NCBI GenBank assembly: GCA_964036275.1
Contig: OZ038436.1
Location: 19,805,904 to 19,869,903, forward strand
DNA length: 64,000 nt
Source of the DNA: Litoditis marina
Taxonomy: Eukaryota; Nematoda; Chromadorea; Rhabditida; Rhabditidae
Direction of reading: 5' to 3'
The notes below the pieces were generated by a model, which was not told the DNA's origin, did not search any database, and was given only the letters and a program-made list of their open reading frames with translations. The stretch's first letter is position 1, and each line of letters begins with the position of its first letter. Positions 1-11,553 of the stretch are shown here, piece by piece. The position numbers were made by a program, and so were the translations under genes.

Positions 1-146
1 TGAAGATAATCTCTGTTTTTGTAGTATTGTTTTGATGTGAATCGGAACTCTAGTCTATTTCTCGAGAACACATTTGATTAGCATATTATGCAAATGAGTC
101 TCCTTTGACTGGTTCCGCCTATTAATCACACCACGTCTATATAGCA

Positions 147-467
147 ATGCGAGGAGACAACATAAGCCGTGGATTAATAGAAGGGAGAAGTTATATGTCA
201 AAATATATCAAGAAGAAAGACATTTTAAGAAGTTATATGTCAAAATATATAAGAAAGAAAGCCATCTTGAGAAGTTGTTCGTCAAAGTATTTCAGGAAGA
301 AAGACATTTTAAGAAGTTAGATGCCAAAGTATATCCGAAAGAGTGGGGCTAGTCTTCGAAACGTAACAGGAATTCGCCGTTTTGACATCAAGAAAAATGC
401 TGTGAAAACGGCGAATCAATACTATCTGATGTTTGCTTCAAGAAAGAAACCGAAAAAAATTGTATAG
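147..467 (+). other. Small repetitive basic ORF pair broken by one in-frame TAG
   Basis: An ATG at 147 opens a 57-codon frame ending at TAG 318-320. A second ATG follows at once at 321 in the same frame and runs 48 codons to TAG 465-467. From 186 the first frame is made of a 14-residue unit (RSYMSKYIKKKDIL and variants) at 186, 228, 270 and 312, matching an exact 42-bp DNA period. The TAG falls in the fourth unit, where the consensus has TAT. The second frame goes on as a Lys/Arg-rich sequence ending KKPKKIV. It may be a short repeat protein, an interrupted (pseudo)gene, or a chance reading of a minisatellite: 42 divides by 3, so any open frame would repeat. I do not recognise the protein, and no splice sites or neighbours support it. 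Confidence 0.2.
186..345. repeat. 42-bp minisatellite, four units
   Basis: Four diverged direct copies start at 186, 228, 270 and 312 with constant spacing of 42 bp. Each begins AGAAGTTATATGTCAAA or a close variant. The constant length with only substitutions is what selection on a reading frame would leave, but four units are too few to decide. Confidence 0.8.
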
Positions 468-724
468 ATATCGCTCTGTGAAGGCTGGCTGATAATGTGT
501 GTGTTGTACCGTATGTTACTTTAAAGTTGTCGATATCTAGCCGGATCAAACTCAGATGTTGTCGTTTTAATGAACTGTTTTCATTTATGTCTTCATTTTC
601 CTATCAGAGATAGCTAAGAGCTGATTCGATTAAGCAGCGCGGGAAGGTCTTTGATCATTTGCTATGTGATAAAACAGTGTGTAGCGGTGTAGGATGAAGA
701 TATGCAAACAATCTGGCAACTCGC

Positions 725-1129
725 TAGGGTTGTTAAAAAATAAACTCGAACTCGAAAAACTCGAAATAAACTCGAAACTCGAAAAACTTGAAAATTTCAG
801 GACTCGAAAAACTCGAAACTCGAAAAACTCGAAATTTCGAAAACTCGAAAAACTCGAAACTCGAAAAACTCGAATTTTCTGAAACTCCAAAAACTCGAAA
901 CTCGAAAAACTCGAATTTTTTGAGATTGAAACTCGAAAAACTCGAAATTTTCAACAACAAAAAACTCGAAAAACTCGAAATTTCGAGTTCTGAGTTCAAC
1001 TCGAAACTCGAAAAGCTCGAAAATTTTCAGAACTCGAAAAACTCGAAAAACTCGAAACTCGAAAAACTCGAAATATCGGAAACTCGAAACTCGAAAAACT
1101 CGAAATTTTCAACTCGATTAACAACCCTA
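725..1129. mobile_element. TIR-bounded element carrying a CTCGAAAAA satellite
   Basis: A perfect 12-bp inverted repeat (TAGGGTTGTTAA at 725-736, TTAACAACCCTA at 1118-1129) encloses about 380 bp made almost wholly of CTCGAAA / CTCGAAAAA units with a few spacers. A 93-bp relative with nearly the same ends lies at 33065-33157. The pair suggests a non-autonomous DNA element whose inside has expanded as satellite. The long open frames here on both strands are by-products of the repeat. Confidence 0.65.
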
Positions 1130-1196
1130 CAATTCGCCAACCCTGCATCCTACAAAATTGACCGTACGCTGTCCACAATGGTTTGGTTGATCGTAT

Positions 1197-1382
1197 ATAT
1201 TCTACTTTACCTGTCTGGGGGACGGCATGAGCTGTCCATATAGCTCAACCATGCCTATCTCATACGGTTGATATGTGATCAGAGTGTGATTATGAGTGTG
1301 ATTATGTATTTATCCCAATAGAATAATACAAGGCTGAAATAGTTGCCGTGAAAGATTCATGTTGTTATTATTATTATTAATA
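1197..1382 (+). mobile_element. 5'-truncated copy of tRNA-derived SINE
   Basis: Matches the body and tail of the SINE at 58752-58992 (opposite strand): GGCATGAGCTG near 1223, ACCATGCCTA near 1250, TATGTGATCA near 1272, GGCTGAAATAGTTGCCGTGA near 1333, then an ATT-rich tail. The tRNA-like head is missing. Confidence 0.55.
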
Positions 1383-1422
1383 TTGTTTTGGCTAGAGTTA
1401 CTACTATTACACCTTATTCCAG

Positions 1423-2903
1423 ACGTACGTGTCGCAGCGAGTGGCGGTGTTCGGTGTCTCCTCCACCCCGCTCGTCTACTTCGAGTGCGAACTGCTACTG
1501 GCACCCGCGGCCAACACCAACAACTGCCAACAGCCACAATGCGAGCCGGAGTTCAATCGAACCACGTGAGTTCACGTGAAGGAAGATGTGTCGTAGAACT
1601 CTCAAGATGCAAACAGTTCCGTTTCAATTACGACGCAACGACATACAATTGAAAAAATTGCGAATTTATGGTCGAATTTTGTTGTTGTTGTTCGTAAACT
1701 GTATGAAGTCAAACATCCCTAGCAGGTAAAAAAAATAAACGTAAAACACAAGAAAAAGGGTTGAAGAGCGGCTATGAACTCTGTATGTGAACATCATTCG
1801 CCTAGACTTTTCGTCCACTCTGTTCTTTGAATCCTCAATGTAGCATAAAAATTTCAGAAGGAGCCTCGAAATGGTTTCCGATGCAGTTATGGAGGTTCGA
1901 TCACAACGCCTCGAAATATCGGAGCTCGGTATGTCTCTTTACGTTTTGATTTCTCTAACCACACTTGTTTCCCACATACATGAATCTAATAGACATGTGA
2001 TTTTTTGTTTCTGCGTGAATAGAAATTTGTATGGAGTGAACCGAATGATCGTTCGATGAATCCCATTGATGAGACACAAAACGCTCACGCTGAGCTAAAG
2101 AATACGAAAAAATTGAATCATGGCAAATCTTGCAAGTCCTAAATTTTGATTGATATTATTGATACGATATTGACTGATAATATTAATTGATACGATATTA
2201 TCGATTATTTTCAGAGAGCACAGAGCACTGGAAGGAGATGGTAGATGATCCGGCGTTATCGCCTAGCTGTGACGCCCAGAACTTAGACGATCCTGGCTCC
2301 CTCTGTCTACCCATTTCCGTGTTTGCCATAACTGTAGCTATCATTTTCAGTGTAAGTTTTTTTTTTCAAATTTTCCAAGACTCTTCCATGTTTCCGGACA
2401 TTTACAGATTAGCCATAATGGCTATCTTGGATAAATATTAGGAAATTACAGGCAAAATAGTCAGTGATTTGTTCTGGGAAAATTACTTTTATTACGGTGC
2501 CAAGGCTTCACAACAAGTGGAATCGACAGGATTAAGTGTCGACTACTAACTGAATCTTGCTTTTTTTATTTCGACTCGACAGGTATTTGGGTGCTTTCGT
2601 TGACAACACATAGCTCAGAAATATTTCAATAGTTCCATACTCAATCACTTTTGAAATTAAAGAAGGACGATTATGTGTTTCTATCGCAACGAGTCCTTTA
2701 AACTGCAATACATTTTTCAATTGCAGTTTAAAGGCCCGTTGACACGACATTGGTCCACATTATCGTCCTACGTTAAGCTAAGTTTTCAACGCTTTCATTT
2801 TACCATTCTATTTCAGATAGCAGTGTTCGTGATATTCCTAGCGTCACTCGCTATGCTGCAGAGGTACAAGTACTACAGTGTGACCAATAGTGCTACCAGT
2901 TAA
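1423..2903 (+). CDS. ZP-domain transmembrane protein, 3' part
   Basis: Four exons in continuous frame: 1423-1565, 1858-1928, 2215-2351 and 2817-2903 (stop TAA). The first begins in mid-protein, so the gene starts left of the window. It reads TYVSQRVAVFGVSSTPLVYF then ECELLLAP and paired cysteines (NNCQQPQCEP), the usual end of a zona pellucida (ZP) domain: a beta-strand ending in FxC followed by a Cys cluster. Next come a short acidic linker, then a hydrophobic segment from LCLPISVFAITVAIIFS into IAVFVIFLASLAML, split by the last intron, and a short cytoplasmic tail ending NSATS. ZP proteins polymerise outside the cell, as in cuticle or apical matrix, after release from such an anchor. No dibasic furin site stands out in these exons. 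The ZP-C assignment is confident; the subfamily (cuticlin-like or other) cannot be set from this part. Confidence 0.75.
2659..2776. repeat. Hairpin MITE, family B
   Basis: About 118-bp hairpin in the last ZP intron: AAGAAGGACGATTATGTG at the left, complementary ATTATCGTCCT at the right, with a TTTAAACTGCAAT / ATTGCAGTTTAAA core. One of six copies in the window. Confidence 0.7.
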
Positions 2904-2920
2904 CCTACGTACTGTATGAA

Positions 2921-3166
2921 ATAGTCACGTGGAACGAAGAAACACTTCTCACTTTTGGGTTTGGTCAGGGAAGAGCGGGTGGAAACTTCAAATATAGCTG
3001 TATTTGTAGTTTGATCCCGTCATAACTCAGTTGTAGTTCGAGAAGTGCACTGTGCAGTTTGATCAAACTACACTTTCGAGTCTTGTCGCTTTCTACCCTG
3101 TACTTTTCTGTATTACATGTGAAGTTTCTTTCTGACGTTCACGTGACTATTCGAGCTCTAGTATAA
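2921..3166. repeat. Family C inverted repeat interrupted by a family A element
   Basis: The left arm (AATAGTCACGTGGAACG from about 2929) is complementary to the right arm (CGTTCACGTGACTATTC near 3138-3154). The interior at about 2999-3072 holds a family A palindrome (TTTGTAGTTTGATC ... GATCAAACTACA). This looks like one short element inserted in another. Confidence 0.5.
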
Positions 3167-3929
3167 CAACCAGCCCAAGGTGGTTGCGGTTAACAGAGTA
3201 TAAAAGAACGCGGTGAAACATTGAGCTTGTCTATTTGAATAATAACCATAGCGAAGGAGGTTGAAACAGAGTTTTGAAAATTGTATTTATACTGGTAACT
3301 AGCTACAGTAACAGCTACAGTAACAGTTTAGTTTAGATTCATTTTCCCCTTTTTCTCCAAGTTTCATTGGAATTCAAGCTTGTTCTCGGTTATTGAGAAA
3401 CATTTTTCAATTTTCGCCATTGAAAACGCCTAAGTCCAATAGTTTGTCAAACTGTTTGAATCAGTGTACTCATTATTATGTATTTGTAACTCTTATAACT
3501 CTGCTTGTATATTTGATTTGTGATGTCCCAGACGTTTGACTTCCCCCCGATCTCATTCACTGCTCATTCTTCTGTCTACCACATGTGCCTAAAGTGTCCG
3601 AGTGTATAATTAAGAATGGTTTATGTTTATTGTTGGTCGATTGTGTATCTATAGAGCTCAGGTTGTTAATGCTGAATATAAACTGTTGATCAACGACGTG
3701 GGTTTCATCCCATAACTCGCATCAGGGAACAGAAGTTCTGCAGTCCTCTGTAAAAGAGAATACTTCGAAACAGGAAGGAAAAAACATGAAAAGATTTGTA
3801 CTTATTTCTCACGCGTGATGGAATGTTGTCAAAAGATCTACAACATAAAACTGTCAATTCAGGCTTATTCGTTGTGGAACACCAAAAATTATAGCTTTTC
3901 TAAATCTAGTTTGAGAAAAACCACCTTAA

Positions 3930-4177
3930 TAAAGGGGGGCTGCATTGAAATATCAAATAAAAGATCGAACTGAGACAGTTCGATATGTGTCCTTTTCTTA
4001 CTGGAATGTCCAATTCAAAGTTATATTTTCAAAATTTCACCAACTTTTTGCTTACAGTCAGAGACGCAGAGGATAATTTGGAGTGAATGAATATTGATTG
4101 CGCGCACTTCTCTGACTCTTGTTTCTTTTCGGGTAACACCGTTAGCCAAACTCGGCATTCAATGCAGCCCCCCTTTA
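3930..4177. mobile_element. 248-bp MITE with 20-bp perfect TIRs
   Basis: The left end TAAAGGGGGGCTGCATTGAA (3930-3949) is the exact complement of the right end TTCAATGCAGCCCCCCTTTA (4158-4177). A terminal TA on both sides fits Tc1/mariner-type TA target use. No transposase frame lies inside. Confidence 0.75.
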
Positions 4178-4784
4178 AGCACTAAATATATATTGTGAAG
4201 CTACGACTTTTTACACAGGACAAATTGATATTATGCAGTTTGCTAACACACTTCTTTTTGCGATACCTGTGTTACTGCGCCACCTACCGTACTCCGGCCG
4301 ACTGTGCACAGGTGCATAGTTGTCCAGCGTGGGTTTTCCAGTTGAGACCTCTTGAACACGTTCTCAGAGAAGACGAAAGGGAGTTGGAGGTGGCGTTCGG
4401 TTGACATCTGAGAGGTTAACATGAGATATCCAAATTCTTTTTATCGAACATATTCGAAATTCATAGTTCTCGTTCAGATAGATAGTATAATAATGTGAAT
4501 ATTCAAGGTTTAGGAACTATTGATTGGAAAACCGTGCTTGCTAACCTGTATCTATCGAAGCAGAACCCTCTGGAATTGCGACCGACAAAACAGTTTTTGA
4601 CGCAGCCTCCGAAGTTCAACGAAGTTTCGGCGATCGGTCTGAAAACAACTTAATAAGAAGAAACGGCAGAATTACAACTATCTGTAAGTCTGAAACCACC
4701 TATGGTAACTGTTTGGTAGTTATCGTGTTTGCTCTCTATCGAGAGAGCAGCTCTATACGGTATAATATGTTGCTCAATCCCGCG

Positions 4785-4861
4785 GTGTTTGTAGTTTTAT
4801 CTCGCTGCTTTTTGGTCGAAACTTGTCGTGTACGGCGTGCATCGAGATCAAACTACAAAGA
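4785..4861. repeat. Hairpin element, family A
   Basis: GTGTTTGTAGTTTTATCTC at the left and GAGATCAAACTACAAAG at the right, with a TTTTTGGTCG motif inside the loop that recurs in other copies. About 77 bp. Confidence 0.65.
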
Positions 4862-6050
4862 TGATTCGGTCACTCCATGTATTGATTCTGCGACCCTGAC
4901 CGAATTCTGCGGACCATGCCGCTGTTGAGCATTTTGTTGCGGTCCCTTCTCATTCCCTGCTCGCCCAGTTGGAACATTCTGCGGATGTCGTGGTACTGGA
5001 CACGAGGTCCATTTCGTCCAGGAACACAGCTAGAAATGTTGGTTGTGATGTCATAAAAGTAGTTTGTAAATACAAATAAACACAGTAATGGTTCTTGATA
5101 AATAACAGGTAAACAGCTAAATTTACAGTTTTACCACTTTGTAAAACAAAACACCGTAAACAAAATACATGAATGAGCGCTGAGATTGATGTTTGACCAA
5201 TCATAGACATTATCAGAACGGAATCGAACGGAAAAATAGAAAACTTAAACAAATACACAATGTCTATCACACCAACCTTCTCATATTCCGTTCCACACAA
5301 CTGATGAAGGCGTCAATTGTTGGACGAAGTCTGTCCACACACGGTCGAAGAGCCATTAGATTACTGGTAATCTGGAAGGGCTAGGAGTGATCATCGCCAA
5401 ATTGTAGTGTGAACTGTGGTGACTTTAGAACAACGATTGAACCACAACGGAATCGAACTACAAACACAAAGAACAGAGCGACATGTACCGTCCCTTCACT
5501 GAGCAACATGTGGGCATTGCTTGTCAATACTTCATGAAGCGAGTAGAATACGTGACCATGTCATAAATTGTAATGACTCGGTATTAAATTGCGAGTTAGT
5601 TCGGTTCGCGTGAAAATTCAGTTACTTGTAGTTTGTATACCTGTTGGAAGACGCCGAAACACTGTGAAGAGCACTGATGCGCCTGTTGCTTCATCTCGTT
5701 CACACATATACTAGAAATAAGAAAAAATAAGAAAACAAAATTAATAATAAAAGCAAACAAGTGTTCAAACATCGAAAACACTGAACGATCCAATTTCTGT
5801 TCTGACGTGAAGAAGAATCAACATAATCGATGTTTGCCTGGAGAACGTGAAAAGAATAGAAAAATCAATAAACAGGTAGTAAACCCTGTCTCATCAAGTC
5901 ATTTACAAGTCAGTTTGTTACTACTAGTGGATCTTTTTAGTAAAATATTTTGCCAACCTCTGTTCCTGACATGAACATTCCCGAACGAATCGACCGGGAA
6001 CCGCGGACTGAGCCAAGATGTTGCTCGCTTTCGATGCCATCTGAAGTTCA

Positions 6051-6171
6051 TATACTAGAAGTAAATTGAATAGTCACGTGAAGTTAGCATTCTAATAAGG
6101 CATCATGCACTTCGTCATTGCACGTTTCTGTGTTTTGCTGTGTTTAACATGTTTCACGTGACTGTGCAATT
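6051..6171. repeat. Hairpin element, family C
   Basis: About 120 bp. Left: ACTAGAAGTAAATTGAATAG followed by TCACGTGAAGTTAGCATTCT. Right: ACATGTTTCACGTGACTGTG followed by CAATTGA. Copies lie at 27301-27420 and 63177-63298. Confidence 0.65.
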
Positions 6172-7388
6172 GACTGATTGATTGACACATTGACAGTTTG
6201 AGCAGAAAGATTTTAAAACCTTATGTGATGTTTAATTTTAATTTCTCTCATATGTGTCGGAAACGATACATTGTAGGAATATTGCATCCTTTCAGGTCAC
6301 TTTTTAACTGACCAAGCCTGAAACTAACGTTTTCTCACGTTCGGAGCCCATTACGTGTACTATCCACAAAAGTTTCCTGTCGAAGTCTTAAATAGGATTG
6401 AAACTTGCCTCCAATCTTATCCCAGTTTGCAGAGAATATATCATGTATTGTTATAAGTAGATGCTGCCTCATAAAAACTTCATTATTCATGCCTATTTAT
6501 TGCCCCGTACTGAGAAAATGATGTTAGAACCACTATAGACACATACTTGAAAGGATAGAAAAGGTCTATGCAGATATAGTGGTTGTTCTCACACGTGTGT
6601 TGCCAGTTGTTCGGAAACTTTTCATGTCGAACACAGTTTGAAGAAAGTTGCTTTTGCTGTTTCAACAACAAAAAATTAACAGCTTTGTAAATAATTAACT
6701 GTACCTTTCCCATGTTGAGAAACGCGGCAGTGTTTGTTATTAGAAGAGCATAGACAATCAGGAGAAGATTCATTACGGATTTCTGGAATAACAAAACAAC
6801 TCGGATCTCAACAAATTCGAAGTTGTCGAAATCGTTTTTATGCTATTCATAGTGCGTTTGCTCATTGTAACGATTCTCAACATACTGTTAAAATATACTG
6901 AAAGGTTTGAGGTTTGGTAATTCAAGAAAACTCTTCTCATGTAGTACAATAAGTATTTGGTAGTAGTAGACAACAACAAAAATGATGAACTGACAGCTCG
7001 AGAGTAAGAATCATAGGATTTTCCAGACCCTTGCGGACTTTTAACCCGCAAACTCGTCTGGAAACCAGTTTACCGAGATGGTTTTTCAATTTCAAACAAT
7101 CAGCTGAAGTCTTGTTTGAGGAACTCGTGTCAATTAAAGGTCATGTGTTTGCATGACAAATCTATTCATCAAACTTGCGTCTTACGAAAAGGTTGTAGTA
7201 TGTGTCCAATCCATGAAAATAGGTTGCTTTTAGTGAAATCAACTTTCGATAAGGAGAAAAATAACAGGAACAAATATAGTGGTTGCCAAACTTATAAATT
7301 TCTGTCTTTCGTCGAAGTCGAACCTGCAAGCAAAAGCTTCGTAGCAAAGTGCCAACCAAAGCGTTTTAAGTGCACAAACAGGAAGCTT

Positions 7389-7471
7389 TGGATTCGAAGA
7401 CAGGTGTGTGTACACAGCGGAAAGTGAGATATACAGTACCCTCTCACCTTTCCGTTGGTAACGACTATACC
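7389..7471 (+). repeat. Dispersed repeat F, copy 1
   Basis: ATTCGAAGACAGGTGTGTG through GTGAGATATACAGTACCCTC to CCTTTCCGTTGG matches the complement of 14155-14237 over about 83 bp. Confidence 0.6.
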
Positions 7472-7628
7472 AACAACCGCACAAGCCGACAGGAGTTAAC
7501 AAAGTCTGGATTGTAGTTTGGCCTTCAAGAACATCACTCGTTATTTTGACAGACAACGGAATCAAACTTCCAGCACAATATATAGATTGAGACTAACATC
7601 CGTCACTTATTTTCTGTGAAAACGCTAG

Positions 7629-7770
7629 CAGCTTAAAATACCGGAGAAAATGCAGGCTTAAATACTGGTGTCGAATTAGCCTGCATCTCCTTATGAATTT
7701 CAAACAGTACAGGCGACATCTGGCTGACCCCGGTATTTTAAGTTGCAAAATTGCCGAGTCCGGTATTTTA
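7629..7770. repeat. Short inverted and direct repeats around CCGGTATTTTAAGTTGCA
   Basis: CCGGTATTTTAAGTTGCA occurs twice in a row near 7730 and 7760, and its complement (AGCTTAAAATACCGG) near 7632. An inner pair, ATGCAGGCTTAAATACTGG and AGCCTGCATCTCC, adds a second stem. Probably a degraded hairpin element. Confidence 0.45.
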
Positions 7771-10700
7771 AGTTGCAGCGGTTTTTCAGAGTTGTGAAAG
7801 TACGTTCAGAAGCTGAAAAAGCTGCTCTAAATCAGAACGTTTGACGAGTTATATTTCATTGAATTCTTAAAGTTTAGTGAACGTATTTCTGTCTATTTCT
7901 CATTCCGAAACAACTGCAGTACCTTTATATATACTATTTTCCGTCTAATCTCCTCATTCAATTGTGCGCATAATAAAATATTAGGATTAGTAGAGCGTTG
8001 TTAATGGAAAGTGTCCCCATCGTTTGTCTCAAATTCATACGCCTCGCTGCACTTTTTTGCCGATCCCTAATACCTTCATACTAAGGCTCAGAAAGAGGTC
8101 GTTCCCCCTCTCTCCCTCTCTCTCTCTCTTTCTCTCCCTTCCTTTCTTTTTTTCTCTTTCTCTTTGTTTCTCTCTCTTTCTCGCTTTCTTTCTACCTCTC
8201 TCTCAAACCGCAAAGGTAAAGTCATTATCAATTGGGATGTTTCCTTATTACACCACATTTCATCCACAAAAAAGATTAACTGATTCTTCACGCTTCCCGG
8301 GAGAGAAGCAAAAGTTCATCTTTCTATACTCTCAGATTTCCCCTTTTTGCTCTTGCAGAAAACGGTCTCTCCTACCAACTTGTCCCCTCTTTCTGTCTTC
8401 CTTCCTTCCTTTCTCTTCCTATTTCTCTTTCTCTATCTCCCACTCACTTTTTTCCTCGTCATTCCTCCCGTTCTCTCTCTTTTTTTTATACTCTCTTTCT
8501 CCTCCTCCCTCTCTCTTGCTCTCTTTTCATTTAGCAGCCCCTTCTTCTAGTCCTCCCGTACCACTTGAGCATGAATTCACATGCATTCTCTAGTATATAG
8601 CCCAGTCCCAAGGCAAAAATATTTTCACCTCAATACAATCTACGCTTTATTCACATATTATTACTGAGAAAAAAGCAAAATTCATTCAATCGGAGCTTAA
8701 TTCCAAATTCGGTCCGTAAACAAGCGTTCGTCGCTCAAAATAAATGTGACCCTTTGTTCCTATGTCGCCAAATTTGTTATGAACTCCTTCGGGATTTTCC
8801 AGCCGGAAGTTATTTGATGTTCAGTTGATAAAAAACAAGGTTGTAAACACTTGAAATTAGGTCTATAATTATTCAAGACACTACAGTGTTTGAACTGGCA
8901 GAAACAGATACTTGATTTTTTGATGCGTATAACTTGTTCAATGTTCTTTATGCTTTTCTTCCTTATTTTCATCTTGAAATGATTTCAACGTACATCTATA
9001 CAAATGTGTACACATAGTTCAAACTTCTTCCAATAATACTATAATTATGATCTAAATGATTTTCCAACACTTTTTTCTCTATTTGCTACAAGTTTGTCTT
9101 GAGAAGTGTGAAAAAATACGAAACTAAACAAATAAAACTTTATTGTTTTGCAAATCTTTCCGTCCGGTCTCTAATAAACCCATGTTTTCTACTCTGCTCG
9201 CCCTCTCGAGATTCCATTAGCCGGCGAGAATTACCCGTATATTTCATATGAAATCATGTCTCTCGGCTAAATTGTTCTGACAACTAGTAGTCGTATTACA
9301 TGTCCTATACCCCTGTCATCTTCGAGTTCAAGTGCCTCAGCCGGGACTCGAACCTGCGATAATTCAAAAATCGGTCCTTTAAAGGAAACCGTAGTTTGAA
9401 TTACGAATCGACTAGTTATTACAAAGTGTGTTTCTAATGAATCTTTAAATAAAATAGTTAATACACAGTATGTGTCCAATGAATCTCTAATCAAATTTTG
9501 ATTACACTTTTGTTTCAAACTCAAACGGTTTTCTTTAGAGAATGTGTAATATTTATTGGTATTGTATGATGATTTTGCGTACTAATTTTATTCGCTTTTG
9601 TAACGTGAACACGTGCTTGAACGGAAATTGTATGCAAAAACAAGCAACAACCGAAACTCATCACATAATTCATAAACTGGATTTCCGAGTTTACAACGAT
9701 TTTGAAAAGTGGTCACTATTATTATAATAAACAAACAGTTTTTTTCTTGTGACCTCGACAAATACGTTGGCCCGCAATAGCTCGATGAACACGAATTTGA
9801 TTCGAAATGTTCGAGTTTAGTTTAGCGTATTTGAGCATATAAAACCTTATTGTATCCTGAATCGTTGAATTTAGCGTGTTTTAGAGCATTAGGAAAAACC
9901 TAGCCTTATTGGATGTTTTTAATGGACCTAGCCCACCCTAATTAATGACCTCTCAATGCGTTTTGCAAGCTGCGAGCACGCGAAGTTCTCATTGAGCCTG
10001 TGTGAAAGACTCACTCTTTCTGTTTCAAGTTATGATATTTGTATTTTGGACTCAAGTTACACTTTTTGTATCTTGTATTCCAGCTAGAATCTTCGTATTC
10101 GGACTCTCGAAAAACACCAACTTTTAACCTGTTTTTATCGCAGTTACCGAAGTCAGACTGATTTGGTCATCTAATTCAGATTCATTAAAAGCTACCGAAT
10201 GAAACAAGTATCGAATAAAATGGTTGGAATGATCACAGTTTTGCTTTTGTGTGTTTTTTTTTCTGAAATAGTTGGCTCATTCCTCATTCTAATTGGCTCC
10301 GATTCTATGATTTGTTGCACCTGTCAAGACATATTTCAAACCCGAGCATGTGCTGAATTCGAAAATATTCATCATGAGTTATTTTTTTAAATTTAATCCT
10401 ACGAATTGTCTTCATCGCATAGTTTGAGGCGAAGCAATTCTTGTACGAGTATATCCTTTCATTTGAAATTTGAATCGACTATCTATCTTTAGGACAAAAA
10501 CTATGTTCCCGGTTGGAATCATTATTTCCAGAACAAAAAGTCTTGTTGTCTATTATATTCTCATTTTTTTCACCAAGGCATTTCGGAGATCATTGATTTT
10601 CCGGTAGCTGACGCCAAACAAGAAACAACGGTCAAGTTTTTTTTTTAAATTATAGAATTTATAATTTGCTTTCATTTCTTAATTAAAAGTAAATTACTGA

Positions 10701-11234
10701 GAATCTGAACCCTACCTGCATCACTCGAAATCAGTCATTTTCTTTCCTTTACCTAGTCAGAACAGCGTACAAAACATGATTATTGATTGAATTAACAGCA
10801 GCCACAGAATTGAAAACGTTTGTGCGCGATCGCTGCTGCTGACTTATTCGTGAGCCAAAAATATGAAATCCGCCCGAGGCAACTTATCTAAACCGAAGTA
10901 ATGCTCATTACACACATGTCAAACCCATTCACTTCCTCATACAAAATGAATCTATAGACGTGACAATGTCTCATAGTTTGATCTCGATACAGGCTATAAT
11001 TCACTAACGCCATTGCTTCTGCTATATCTCAGTCGTACTTTGATGCTTACGGTTTCCGTTACCATGTCTAACGCCACAGTTTCAGCTACATTAATTTGAC
11101 TCAGGTGCTCATAATCATTCGTTCTATTTCATATTCTGAAAATAGGTTTTTCGTGTATTTTTTGTTTAAAATTCATTCATCACGTACGTCATCTTGATTT
11201 AATTGTTGTTGATGTCATTCTACATGGATAATGA

Positions 11235-11265
<31 letters not shown>

Positions 11266-11317
11266 TCGACTGAAACGCAACACGATCAAACTACAGGCTA
11301 GGACTGCCTAGACCGTA

Positions 11318-11553
11318 TATAGTTCGTTTCACCCACCCATGACGTTCTACAGTAATCTTCCGAGTTTTCAAGCGGATTTATTTAACCGACAAACAGCATT
11401 TCAGACTTACTGTATTCTATGCACGTAGTAACCAATGTGGAAAACAAAATCACGAAGTTTAGGCCATTTCCAATGCCTAGAAGATATTAAAAATTGACTT
11501 GAAAGTTTTATGATCTTACTGTAGAGGGCTACTGCTGCGTGAAACAGACTATA
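11318..11553 (+). mobile_element. 236-bp inverted-repeat element, family D, copy 1
   Basis: Ends TATAGTTCGTTTCAC and GTGAAACAGACTATA are imperfect inverted repeats. A copy of identical length (236 bp) lies at 25672-25907 in the same orientation, sharing interior blocks such as CTACAGTAATCTT and TTTTATGATCTTACTGTAGA. No coding capacity; a MITE. Confidence 0.75.

Noticed and set aside
630..1243. Overlapping long reading frames on both strands (EKLEKLETRKTR-like)
   Set aside because: They are translations of the CTCGAAA satellite in every frame, not genes.
8024..8593. 189-codon Ser/Phe/Leu-rich frame
   Set aside because: A product of CT-rich simple sequence; no splice sites or domain.
9340..9365. 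B-box-like sequence on the minus strand (GGTTCGAGTCCCGGC)
   Set aside because: No A box or stem partners at tRNA distance; could be a SINE scrap but not supportable.
10199..10387. Small frame with hydrophobic start and CC-x-C cysteines, like a secreted peptide
   Set aside because: AT-rich, no splice acceptor pattern at the start, no repeat or homologue; chance is likely.
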